A stretch of DNA of 64,000 bases from Burkholderiales bacterium (GTDB lineage Bacteria > Pseudomonadota > Gammaproteobacteria > Burkholderiales > Burkholderiaceae_E). Location: positions 71,149-135,148 of the forward strand of contig JAPLQF010000024.1 of assembly GCA_026399875.1 (NCBI GenBank), read 5' to 3'. The stretch's first letter is position 1. Each line of letters opens with the position of its first letter. Below, piece by piece: positions 39,023-50,106 of this stretch. The notes under the pieces were generated by a model. That model searched no databases. It was not told the origin of the DNA and saw only the letters and a list, made by a program, of their open reading frames with translations. The translations under genes and the position numbers were made by a program.

Positions 39023-40012
39023 ATGACCAAGCCTGCCAAACGCGTCGCCATCACCGGGGCCGCCGGCCAGATCGGTTACTCCCTGCTGTTCCGGATTGCC
39101 AATGGCGACATGCTCGGTCGCGACCAGCCGGTCATCCTGCAACTGCTTGAAATCCCTGATGAAAAGGCCCAAAAAGCGCTCAAGGGCGTCATGATGGAGC
39201 TCGAGGACTGCGCCTTTCCGCTGCTGGCGGGCATGAGTGCCCATGGTGACCCGATGACCGCCTTCAAGGACGCCGACTATGCGCTGCTTGTCGGCGCACG
39301 CCCGCGCGGCCCGGGCATGGAGCGCAAGGACCTGCTCGCTGCCAACGCCCAGATCTTCACCGCACAGGGCAAGGCGCTCGACGCGGTCGCAAGCCGTGAC
39401 ATCCGCGTCCTGGTGGTCGGAAACCCTGCCAATACCAATGCATATATCGCGATGAAGTCGGCGCCGAGCCTGCCGGCCCGCAACTTCACCGCCATGCTGC
39501 GACTGGACCATAACCGCGCGTTGTCGCAGATCGCGGCCCGGACCGGTAAGCCGGTGGCCAGCATCGAAAAACTCTGCGTCTGGGGCAATCACTCCCCGAC
39601 CATGTATGCCGACTATCGTTTTGCCACCATCGGCGGTGCATCGGTCAAGGCGATGATCAATGACGAAGCCTGGAACCGGGATGTTTTCCTGCCGACGGTC
39701 GGCAAGCGCGGCGCCGCCATCATCGAAGCACGGGGCCTGTCCTCGGCGGCATCGGCCGCCAACGCTGCGATCGACCACATGCGCGACTGGGCGCTTGGCA
39801 CGGCCGGAAAATGGACCACCATGGGCATTGCCTCGGATGGCTCCTACGGTATCCCCGCCGGCATCATGTACGGCTTTCCGGTGACTTGCGCCAACGGCGA
39901 ATACCAGATGGTCCAGGGCCTCGAGGTCGATGCCTTCAGCCGCGAAAAGATGGACTTCACCCTCAAGGAACTGCTTGAGGAGCGCGACGGCGTGCAGCAC
40001 CTGCTGCCCTGA
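39023..40012 (+). CDS. mdh: Malate dehydrogenase
   Basis: NAD-dependent enzyme of 329 residues that oxidises malate to oxaloacetate. NAD motif [16 protein letters not shown], dimer-type LDH/MDH signatures [15 protein letters not shown] with substrate arginines, and the catalytic His in [14 protein letters not shown]. It belongs to the dimeric group typical of betaproteobacteria. ATG 39023 follows AAGGAAAC. Divergent from the GntR regulator with overlapping promoters. Confidence 0.97.
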   Translation: MTKPAKRVAITGAAGQIGYSLLFRIANGDMLGRDQPVILQLLEIPDEKAQKALKGVMMELEDCAFPLLAGMSAHGDPMTAFKDADYALLVGARPRGPGMERKDLLAANAQIFTAQGKALDAVASRDIRVLVVGNPANTNAYIAMKSAPSLPARNFTAMLRLDHNRALSQIAARTGKPVASIEKLCVWGNHSPTMYADYRFATIGGASVKAMINDEAWNRDVFLPTVGKRGAAIIEARGLSSAASAANAAIDHMRDWALGTAGKWTTMGIASDGSYGIPAGIMYGFPVTCANGEYQMVQGLEVDAFSREKMDFTLKELLEERDGVQHLLP

Positions 40013-40068
40013 TCACCGGGTACCGCAGGCTAATCGAGCAACGATTTCATTCACTTGAGGCAGCAGCG

Positions 40069-40944
40069 ATGACTCCCGGCCAATTGTTCAGACAGGCACT
40101 CCTTGAGGAGCGCCCGCTCCAGATACCGGGTGCCATCAACGCCAACCATGCATTGCTGGCCCGGCACGCCGGATACCGGGCGCTCTATCTCTCAGGCGGC
40201 GGTGTGGCCGCCGGCTCGCTTGGCCTGCCCGACCTCGGCATCTCGGGTCTTGAAGACGTCCTGGTCGACGTGCGGAGAATCACCGACGTCTGCGACCTGC
40301 CCTTGCTGGTTGATGTTGATACCGGCTTTGGCGCGTCGGCATTCAATGTGGCTCGCACCGTACGTTCGCTTGTCAAGGCTGGCGCCGGCGCGATGCATAT
40401 TGAAGATCAGGTGGGTGCCAAGCGCTGCGGGCATCGCCCCGGCAAGGAAATCGTCGGCCAGGACGAAATGGTCGACAGGATCAAGGCGGCTGTGGATGGC
40501 AGGACCGACTCGTCTTTTTTCATCATGGCGCGAACCGACTCGCTGGCAGTCGAAGGTTTCGATCGCGCTGTCGAGCGCGCCATCGCCTGCGTCGAGGCTG
40601 GGGCTGACGGCATTTTTCCCGAGGCACTGACCGAACTGTCGATGTTCGAGAAATTCTCCAAGGCGGTCGGCGTGCCGATCCTGGCAAATATCACCGAATT
40701 CGGTCAGACGCCACTCTTTACGCTTGAGCAGCTGGCGGGCGCCGGCGTGGCCATCGCGCTTTATCCTCTGTCGGCATTCCGTGCTGCCAACAAGGCTGCC
40801 GAAAACGTCTACCGTGCCATCCGCACCGACGGCACTCAGGCATCGGTCGTTCCCACCATGCAGACCCGACAGGAACTTTACGACACCATCGGCTATTGGG
40901 ATTTCGAGCGCAAACTCGACCAGCTCTTCGCCGCAAAGAAGTAA
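40069..40944 (+). CDS. prpB: Methylisocitrate lyase PrpB
   Basis: Splits 2-methylisocitrate into pyruvate and succinate in the 2-methylcitrate cycle, 291 residues. The ICL-superfamily motif KRCGH appears in [17 protein letters not shown], where PrpB enzymes have KRCGH and isocitrate lyases [25 protein letters not shown] carries metal-binding acids. It lies 56 bases after mdh and 96 bases before prpC, so the genes may be co-transcribed. No prpD or prpF is present nearby. Confidence 0.93.
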   Translation: MTPGQLFRQALLEERPLQIPGAINANHALLARHAGYRALYLSGGGVAAGSLGLPDLGISGLEDVLVDVRRITDVCDLPLLVDVDTGFGASAFNVARTVRSLVKAGAGAMHIEDQVGAKRCGHRPGKEIVGQDEMVDRIKAAVDGRTDSSFFIMARTDSLAVEGFDRAVERAIACVEAGADGIFPEALTELSMFEKFSKAVGVPILANITEFGQTPLFTLEQLAGAGVAIALYPLSAFRAANKAAENVYRAIRTDGTQASVVPTMQTRQELYDTIGYWDFERKLDQLFAAKK

Positions 40945-41040
40945 GCCCGATCGCGGACCGATCGGACAATCCTTGGCATCGATCAGACTGCACCGACAAA
41001 TACGGCGCAGCGGCAGTCACACGACAGGAGAATCGACGAC

Positions 41041-42198
41041 ATGAGCAGCACCCCTGAAACAAGCGGCTTCAAGCCCAAAAAATCGGTCGCCTTGTCGGGC
41101 GTGACCGCAGGCAACACAGCCCTGTGCACCGTAGGCCGCACCGGCAACGATCTGCATTACCGCGGCTATGACATTCTCGATTTCGCCGAGCAGGCTGAAT
41201 TCGAAGAGATTGCCTACCTGCTTGTCCATGGCACGCTTCCGAATGCAGCCGGGCTGCAGGCCTACAAAGCCAAGCTCAGGGCATTGCGCGGACTGCCGGC
41301 CGCGGTCAAGGCCATTCTCGAATGCCTGCCGGCCTCCAGCCATCCGATGGATGTGATGCGCACTGGCGTGTCAGCGCTGGGTTGCCAGTTGCCCGAAAAG
41401 GACGACCATAACGGAGCGGGTGCACGCGACATCGCCGATCGCCTGATGGCCAGCCTCGGCTCGATGCTGATGTACTGGTATCACTTCAGCCATAACGGCC
41501 GCCGGATCGAAACCGAAACCGACGACGATTCGATCGCCGGCCATATCCTGCACCTGCTGCACGGACGGCCGCCCTCGGCGCTGTGGGTGCGCGCAATGCA
41601 CACATCGCTCATCCTGTATGCCGAGCACGAGTTCAATGCATCGACCTTCGCCGCCCGCGTCGTGGCAGGCACCGGTGCTGACATGTATTCGGCGATCACC
41701 GGTGGCATCGGCGCGCTGCGTGGGCCGAAGCACGGCGGCGCCAACGAAGTCTCCTTCGAGATCCAGAAGCGCTATCTGACACCGGACGAAGCAGAAGCCG
41801 ACATCCGGCGGCGGGTTGAAGCCAAGGAAGTCGTGATCGGCTTCGGACATCCGGTCTATACCATCTCGGACCCCCGCAACAAGGTCATCAAGGAAGTCGC
41901 GCGGCGCCTGTCGGCCGACGCTGGCGATATGCGGATGTTCGATATCGCAGAACGCCTTGAGGGCGTGATGTGGGATGCCAAGAAGATGTTCCCGAACCTC
42001 GACTGGTTCAGCGCGGTCTCGTATCACATGATGGGCGTTCCGACCGAAATGTTCACGCCGCTCTTCGTGATTTCCCGTACCTCGGGATGGGCTGCGCATG
42101 TGCTCGAACAGCGTGTCGACAACAAGATCATCCGCCCCAGTGCCAATTATGTCGGCCCGGAGAATCTGTCCTTCGTTCCCCTGGAGAAACGTTCATGA
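41041..42198 (+). CDS. prpC: 2-methylcitrate synthase PrpC
   Basis: Citrate-synthase superfamily enzyme of 385 residues that condenses propionyl-CoA with oxaloacetate. Short length and [17 protein letters not shown] at the start mark it as PrpC rather than GltA. Catalytic-region motifs are [13 protein letters not shown] and [19 protein letters not shown] 41041 follows an AGGAG site. Its stop overlaps the next ATG (ATGA). Together with prpB and an aconitase it allows propionyl-CoA use, provided the dehydratase step is encoded elsewhere. Confidence 0.95.
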   Translation: MSSTPETSGFKPKKSVALSGVTAGNTALCTVGRTGNDLHYRGYDILDFAEQAEFEEIAYLLVHGTLPNAAGLQAYKAKLRALRGLPAAVKAILECLPASSHPMDVMRTGVSALGCQLPEKDDHNGAGARDIADRLMASLGSMLMYWYHFSHNGRRIETETDDDSIAGHILHLLHGRPPSALWVRAMHTSLILYAEHEFNASTFAARVVAGTGADMYSAITGGIGALRGPKHGGANEVSFEIQKRYLTPDEAEADIRRRVEAKEVVIGFGHPVYTISDPRNKVIKEVARRLSADAGDMRMFDIAERLEGVMWDAKKMFPNLDWFSAVSYHMMGVPTEMFTPLFVISRTSGWAAHVLEQRVDNKIIRPSANYVGPENLSFVPLEKRS

Positions 42199-42695
42199 CC
42201 TCCCCGACCACTGCTCTTCGACTTGCCGCCGTTGCACTGGCGCTCGTCGCTCAGAGCGGCATGACGCCGGTTGCTGCGCAAACCGCGCAACCGGCCAAGA
42301 ACCCCCCTGCCAGGAAGGGCGTTCCGCCGCCAACGACCGCCGCCCAGCGTGCCGCCCTTCCGGCTGCCGACGAGCAGCAACTGGCGGCTGCCGAGTTCGT
42401 CCACTACGGCAAGTATGTCTGCGACGAAAAGATCGAAATTTTTGTCGAAAAAGACCAGCGGGCACCGGGCTATGTCGATGTCCGCCACAAGAAAGACATC
42501 TGGGTCATGAAGCCGGTTGCATCCGCCACCGGAGCGGTACGGCTGGAAGACATCGACAAGAATGTGCTGCTGGTTCAGATCCCCTACAAGTCGATGCTGC
42601 TCAACGTCAGGAGCGGGCAACGGATTGTCGACTCCTGCCAGCACGATAATCAACTCGCCACCGAGAAGGCGGACAAGGCTGCCTTGAACAAATAG
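42195..42695 (+). CDS. Small periplasmic protein, MliC-like by eye
   Basis: A 166-residue protein with a signal peptide (hydrophobic residues 8-20, cleavage probably after AAQ at 29) and a Pro/Ala-rich spacer. The folded part starts near residue 68. It has two cysteines, 76 ([14 protein letters not shown]) and 148 (RIVDSCQHD), well placed for one disulfide. The YxC opening and predicted beta strands recall MliC/PliC lysozyme inhibitors, but similarity is weak and only by eye. Its ATG overlaps the prpC stop, so it is translationally coupled inside a metabolic operon. I know no function for it. Confidence 0.6.
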   Translation: MTSPTTALRLAAVALALVAQSGMTPVAAQTAQPAKNPPARKGVPPPTTAAQRAALPAADEQQLAAAEFVHYGKYVCDEKIEIFVEKDQRAPGYVDVRHKKDIWVMKPVASATGAVRLEDIDKNVLLVQIPYKSMLLNVRSGQRIVDSCQHDNQLATEKADKAALNK

Positions 42696-42768
42696 GCCCG
42701 CGACCGGCGATCGTCGCAGGCGACTAACGCGTCACACACCATCACCCCCTCACGAAAACAGGCAAGAC

Positions 42769-45480
<2,712 letters not shown>

Positions 45481-45531
45481 TCCAATGGTGCTGCTTCGGG
45501 CTGTGCGAACCCCAGCCTGAGACAGCAAGTT

Positions 45532-45564
45532 CTGCCAGATGGGCGACAGTCGCCCATCTGGCAG
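45532..45564. terminator. Perfect 15-bp hairpin after acnA
   Basis: CTGCCAGATGGGCGA (45532-45546) and its exact reverse complement (45550-45564) flank a three-base loop. No run of T follows on either strand, so it is not a standard intrinsic terminator. It may stall or protect the acnA mRNA end, or be a protein-binding palindrome. Confidence 0.6.
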
Positions 45565-45642
45565 CGACAGGCGGATCTTTCGGTCGGTCCGAGCCCTGAG
45601 GGGCTGCGCTACACTCGGCTGAACTTTGGGACGACACGAAAA

Positions 45643-47922
45643 GTGCGATCCGGTTCGGTCACTCCTCCTTCGCAATTGCCCGCTCCGATCAGGATTGCGG
45701 GGCTCATCGCGCTGACCTGCGCGATGTGTTTTGCTGCGAGCAGCGGATCGAACGGCGACCCGTCCCGATTCCTGTGCTGGCCGGCGCTTGGCGTTGCCCT
45801 GACCTTCGCTTGGCGAGCCGGGCTAGTCTGGGCGCTGCCTGCGGTCGCCGGGGCTTTTCTGTTCGGGATCCTGAGATTCGATCAGCCGAGCCTGGCACTC
45901 AGCGGTGCAATCGCCACGCTGGCGGGCGCAGTGCCAGGGGCTGTTGCCCTCAGAAAGCTGAGCCTGTGGAAGCCGACTGATGACAGCCTGTCCGACACCG
46001 TCCGCTTCTTCCTGGTGACATTCCTGATCTGTGCGCCAGTCTTCGCATTGACCGCCGTCGCCATCGCCTCAAACACGGCGAGCCTCCCAAGCCTCCCAAG
46101 CCTGCGGTCATTCTCATCTCACGTCGGGCTGTGGTTGTCCAGCACGCTGGGAATCCTCCTGGTCGTCCCGGCCCTGCTGTCGTTCATGGACGCACCCGCT
46201 GCCGAGACCGTTCCCCGGAGCGATCGTCGGCCGACCCTTGATCTGGCCGGCATGGCGCTTGCGCTCGGTCTCGCCATCGTCAGCGCGATGCTCGCCCGTG
46301 ACGGCCAGCCACGCTATGCCATGCTGGTGCTGTATTTCTATTTGCCGATCGTGGCCTGGGTCGCCATCCGTACAGGCCAGCGTGCGAATGCCCTGACTCT
46401 GCTGGCATCGGCTTGCGTCATCCTGTCGACCAGTCTGGTCACCACGCCTGGCGCAGCAGTTGAGGCCTCGCGCGCCATCGACATCGGCGCCCTGCTGCTT
46501 GCGGCGATTGTGATCAGCCATATTGTCCAGGCACTGGCGGTTGACCGCCTGACCGCCCTGCGGCGGGTGGCCCGGCTGGCTCATGAAGACACCACCACCG
46601 CCCTGCTCAATGACCGAGGGCTCCTGTCGGTTTTCGGCGACCTGCTGGTGTCACCCGAGCGCCCGAATCTCGGGCTGGTCGGCCTGACCATCAGCAACTT
46701 TGAAGCGATGACCGATCTGTGCGGCGCGATTCCGGCGATTCAGCTTGAGCAGTCTGCCGCGACAATCCTGCTGCGCCAGCCAGGCATGCGATGCGCCGCA
46801 CGCCTGTCGGCAGGCCGCTATATCCTTGTGACCGATGCCGAGACCGTGGCCCAGGTCAGGTCGGTGGCCCGCGATATCTATTCAAGTCTCAATGGCCGGC
46901 TCTTTGCGACGGTCAACGGCAATCTGCGTCTGCAGGTTTGCGTCGGTGGCCTGCAGATCGACCGCCATTCGCTCGTCGACAGCGAAGACTGTCTGGCGGC
47001 ATTGACCGATGCCCTGACGATTGCAGCCAGCGTGCGCGAACCGCAACTCTTCGTCGAGCCGCTGTCGCAACTGATGATCGATTCTCGCCGCGCGCTGCAG
47101 GTCAAGATCGAGCATATCCGCGAGGCGCTGCACGAGTCGCGCCTCGAGCTCTATGCCCAGCCGGTGGTCGATCCGGATGCGCCGCCAGGCATGGTCTCGT
47201 ATGAGGTACTCACCCGGCTGCGCGATCGGGATGGCAGCCTGATTCAGCCGCCGGAGTTTCTCAAGCTCGCGATCAAGGCGCAGATGTCGGTCACCTTCGA
47301 CCGGGCAGTCGTGCAGCGCGCCTTCAGCTGGCTGGCCAGCCATCCGCGCAACCTCGCCCGCACGCACAAGTGCTCGATCAATCTGTCGGGGGCAACGATG
47401 AGCGACGGTGCATTTGCCGGGTTTGTCTGCGAGCAGCGACTGCTCCACGGTATTCCGGCAGATCGGATCGTCTTCGAGATTACCGAGAGCGAGGCGATCC
47501 GAAACCCGGCAGCCGCCTCGCGTCTGGTCGATGACCTGAAGTCGCAAGGATTTTGCATCGCACTCGACGACTTTGGCACCGGCCTGGCCACCTTCGAATA
47601 CCTCAAGCGCTTCCCGCTCGACTACGTGAAAATTGATGGGTCATTCATCCGCAATCTGACCAGCAGCGCGATCGACGAAGAGATCGTGATGTCGACGGTC
47701 AGGGTCGCGCGGCGACTGAAGCTGCGAACGGTTGCCGAGCATGTGCATAACGAAACCGTGCACACTCGCCTGCGCGAAATGGGGGTGGTCTATCTGCAGG
47801 GCGATCTGTTCGGTGCCGCCCGCCCGATCGATTCGATCTTCGAGCAGCTTGCAGACCTCGAATCCCTTGCACCGGCTGTCGAGGATCATCACTCGGACCT
47901 CCTGGCCTCGCGCTCGCTCTGA
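45643..47922 (+). CDS. MASE1-GGDEF-EAL protein, probable c-di-GMP phosphodiesterase
   Basis: A 759-residue membrane protein. Residues 12 to about 310 contain eight or so hydrophobic segments resembling a MASE1 sensor domain. A GGDEF-like domain follows but its signature is replaced by SAGRY, so cyclase activity is unlikely. The EAL domain keeps the needed residues: EVLTR (ExLxR), Asn in NLSGATM, EITE, DDFGTG, Lys in DYVKIDGSFI and Glu in VAEHV. Predicted activity is therefore c-di-GMP hydrolysis, perhaps regulated by GTP bound to the degenerate domain. Start is GTG 45643, with TACACT (45610-45615) a possible -10 box. The 3' end overlaps the next converging gene by 34 bases. Confidence 0.85.
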   Translation: MRSGSVTPPSQLPAPIRIAGLIALTCAMCFAASSGSNGDPSRFLCWPALGVALTFAWRAGLVWALPAVAGAFLFGILRFDQPSLALSGAIATLAGAVPGAVALRKLSLWKPTDDSLSDTVRFFLVTFLICAPVFALTAVAIASNTASLPSLPSLRSFSSHVGLWLSSTLGILLVVPALLSFMDAPAAETVPRSDRRPTLDLAGMALALGLAIVSAMLARDGQPRYAMLVLYFYLPIVAWVAIRTGQRANALTLLASACVILSTSLVTTPGAAVEASRAIDIGALLLAAIVISHIVQALAVDRLTALRRVARLAHEDTTTALLNDRGLLSVFGDLLVSPERPNLGLVGLTISNFEAMTDLCGAIPAIQLEQSAATILLRQPGMRCAARLSAGRYILVTDAETVAQVRSVARDIYSSLNGRLFATVNGNLRLQVCVGGLQIDRHSLVDSEDCLAALTDALTIAASVREPQLFVEPLSQLMIDSRRALQVKIEHIREALHESRLELYAQPVVDPDAPPGMVSYEVLTRLRDRDGSLIQPPEFLKLAIKAQMSVTFDRAVVQRAFSWLASHPRNLARTHKCSINLSGATMSDGAFAGFVCEQRLLHGIPADRIVFEITESEAIRNPAAASRLVDDLKSQGFCIALDDFGTGLATFEYLKRFPLDYVKIDGSFIRNLTSSAIDEEIVMSTVRVARRLKLRTVAEHVHNETVHTRLREMGVVYLQGDLFGAARPIDSIFEQLADLESLAPAVEDHHSDLLASRSL

Positions 47923-48554
47923 GCCTGACGAGGTGGGAAACCAGTCTCGTAGCGCAAGAGATCGGCCTCGACATCGACATCCCACATCCGGCGAAGCAAG
48001 GTGACGCTTGCGCCCGATGCCGCAAGCCTTGCGAGGCTTTGAGTCATGACCTGATCGCTGCCCCAGGGCATGGTCTCGAAAATTTCCGGAAAGGCTCGCG
48101 ACAATCCGACCAGCACATAGCCGCCGTCGTCGGCCGGTGCGAAGACCGCGTCGCTCTTTTCAAGGGCCTCGAATGCAGCACGGATATCGGCGGTCTCGAA
48201 CGCCGGGCAATCGGCACCGATCAGCACCACTGCATCACCCGCCTCCAGGCCGGACTCGATCGCCTGCGCCATGCGCTCGCCGAGATCGCGCCCCTGCTGC
48301 GGCACGATGATCCAGCCGCGATCGGCCAGGCGCCGGAGCAAGGCCGCATCCCTCGCCGGCAACACGCCCGGGGCGGCATCAAACCGCCATTCGCGCCGCT
48401 CCACCGGGCTCCTGAGCGCCAGCCGCAGCGTGGCCGCCAGCAGCCGCCGATAGACCTGCAGTGCGCGATCGCTGCCGATCGTGGTCGCCAGACGAGTCTT
48501 GACGCGTCCGGTCTGGGCCAGCTTGGCAAAAACAATCAGCCGCCGTGGCTTCAC
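47889..48554 (-). CDS. DUF2064 glycosyltransferase-like protein (rSAM/selenodomain-associated transferase 1)
   Basis: A 221-residue enzyme of the nucleotide-diphospho-sugar transferase fold. The N-terminus RRLIVFAKLAQTGRVKTRLA is the nucleotide-binding signature; LIGADCPAF and DGGYVLVGL are further family motifs. It matches the family called rSAM/selenodomain-associated transferase 1 (TIGR04282). It starts at a GTG that overlaps the stop of transferase 2 (GTGA). Last gene of the minus-strand cluster from 55.5 kb. The substrate is unknown; the cluster context suggests attachment of a sugar or nucleotidyl group to the cluster product. Confidence 0.85.
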   Translation of the reverse strand: MKPRRLIVFAKLAQTGRVKTRLATTIGSDRALQVYRRLLAATLRLALRSPVERREWRFDAAPGVLPARDAALLRRLADRGWIIVPQQGRDLGERMAQAIESGLEAGDAVVLIGADCPAFETADIRAAFEALEKSDAVFAPADDGGYVLVGLSRAFPEIFETMPWGSDQVMTQSLARLAASGASVTLLRRMWDVDVEADLLRYETGFPPRQAQSEREARRSE

Positions 48555-49237
48555 GGCTGTCGGTAATACAGCCGATGCAGGCGCTCGGGCGACGCGCCAA
48601 CCGCGTAGGCGCCCCGCCAGAGCCACATCTCGAGAACAGTGCGGACCACGCCGCGCTGCTCCCAGCGGCGGGCAGAGACCAGCACCCGGTCGCGAAGACA
48701 GGCAGGCCTGGCGATGCGACGAAGCCGGGCACTGAGGTCGATGTCTTCCATCAGCGGGATTGGGGCAAAGCCACCGACCGAGTCGTAGAGTGTGCGGGTG
48801 AGGAACATTGCCTGGTCGCCGGTGGCAATGCCGCTCAGGCGCGACCGCCAGTTCATCATGGCACCCACCAGCCGCAAGGACCGACGCGGCGAATCGAGCC
48901 TCACATCGAATCGGCCCCAGGCTGCGCCTGAGGCGATTGCAGCGCGAATCGACTGTGCTGCATGGTCGGGCAGCCGGCAATCGGCATGGACGAACAGCAG
49001 CACATCACTGCGGGCGCGCTCGGCGCCGGCGTTCATCTGAACCGCACGTCCGCGCGGCGCGCCGATCACGATCGCGCCTGCCTCGAAGGCAAGGGCGGCG
49101 GTCCGATCGCTACTGCCGCCATCGACGACGAGGCATTCAGCCGCATGCCGTCGGGCGTCTGCCACTGCTGCGGCGATCGAGGCAGCCTCGTTGAGGACCG
49201 GCATCACGATCGAAATCGAAGCCTCAGCGCCGGTCAT
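48551..49237 (-). CDS. Family 2 glycosyltransferase (rSAM/selenodomain-associated transferase 2)
   Basis: A 228-residue GT-A enzyme. SIVMPVLNEAASIAAAV, LVVDGGSSDRTAALA, GRAVQMNAGAERA and the acidic motif FVHADCRLPD (metal and nucleotide site) match the family called rSAM/selenodomain-associated transferase 2 (TIGR04283). No membrane anchor is seen. The gene overlaps DUF547 by 14 bases and transferase 1 by four, so these three are tightly coupled. The pair of transferases is a recognised companion of ArsS-like radical SAM genes. Confidence 0.87.
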   Translation of the reverse strand: MTGAEASISIVMPVLNEAASIAAAVADARRHAAECLVVDGGSSDRTAALAFEAGAIVIGAPRGRAVQMNAGAERARSDVLLFVHADCRLPDHAAQSIRAAIASGAAWGRFDVRLDSPRRSLRLVGAMMNWRSRLSGIATGDQAMFLTRTLYDSVGGFAPIPLMEDIDLSARLRRIARPACLRDRVLVSARRWEQRGVVRTVLEMWLWRGAYAVGASPERLHRLYYRQP

Positions 49238-50105
49238 TCAGACGCCAGTCGTAATCGAGAAAACCGATCGGCATGCGCTGCTCGGCAAGCCTCGCACGCT
49301 CAGAGGGCGGGATGGCCAGCAGATCGGCATAACGGCCGAAGAACTGTTCACGCGAAGCGATGCCGATCCAGCCGCGCTCGAAGTCAGCGCGATACCAGTC
49401 GAAGATTTTCGAGACCTCGAGGCGACCTTTGACCGGATCGTAGCGATTGCGCGTGACATCACGCATGAAGCGGCGCGTGCTGTCTTCGAGCTGCGCCGGC
49501 AGACGGGCGCCGGTGATGGCTTCCGGGCGAAGCGCCGGACAGCCCACTGAGGCGCAATTGACCACAAAATGAATGCGGGGCTCGTCGAAGGCACCCGGCG
49601 CGCGGATCATGCCGTGCTCGATATCGTCGAGTGTGCGCAGCTCGCCGAAGACCCTGACGATGCGCTGCTTCCAGGGCGAACGCATCAGCGAACCCAGGTC
49701 ACGGATCGACTTGAGGTCAGGATAGGCCCCCAGCACCAGCTCGAGCGTCGCAGCGTTGTAGAGATTGATCAGAAAGGCCAGGCGCTGGTCGCGGCTCATC
49801 GCCTCATAGTCGGCCCGGGTCACACCGGCATACAGATCGAGCACCTTGCCAAGCTCTGCACGATCGACAGCCAGCCCGCGGTAGGACACCGAACTGCCCA
49901 CACCGGCCGCATCCCAGGCGACATGCCGACGAAGCAGCGCATCGAAGGCGCTGTGCGCCTCGTCGATGCTTGCATGCGCGGCACCTGCCCCGGCAGACAG
50001 GACGCAGGTCAGCAGCATGAGGAAGATCCGGCTCGCGACCGCCTGGCCCCAGCGCCTGCGTGACCTGTCATTGAAGGGTCGTTCATTGATGCGCAGTACT
50101 GACAT
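49224..50105 (-). CDS. Secreted DUF547 domain protein
   Basis: A 293-residue protein with a signal sequence (hydrophobic stretch 26-43, ending AAHA) and a DUF547 domain: AFLINLYNAATLELVLGAYP, DDIEHGMIRAPGAFDEPRIHFVVNCASVGCPAL. The family resembles cysteine peptidases or transglutaminase-like folds; a Cys and a His are present in the conserved core. Function is unknown. ATG 50105 is one base after the stop of the upstream oxidoreductase. DUF547 genes are frequent members of radical SAM/ArsS-type loci. Confidence 0.8.
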   Translation of the reverse strand: MSVLRINERPFNDRSRRRWGQAVASRIFLMLLTCVLSAGAGAAHASIDEAHSAFDALLRRHVAWDAAGVGSSVSYRGLAVDRAELGKVLDLYAGVTRADYEAMSRDQRLAFLINLYNAATLELVLGAYPDLKSIRDLGSLMRSPWKQRIVRVFGELRTLDDIEHGMIRAPGAFDEPRIHFVVNCASVGCPALRPEAITGARLPAQLEDSTRRFMRDVTRNRYDPVKGRLEVSKIFDWYRADFERGWIGIASREQFFGRYADLLAIPPSERARLAEQRMPIGFLDYDWRLNDRR

Positions 50106-50106
50106 C

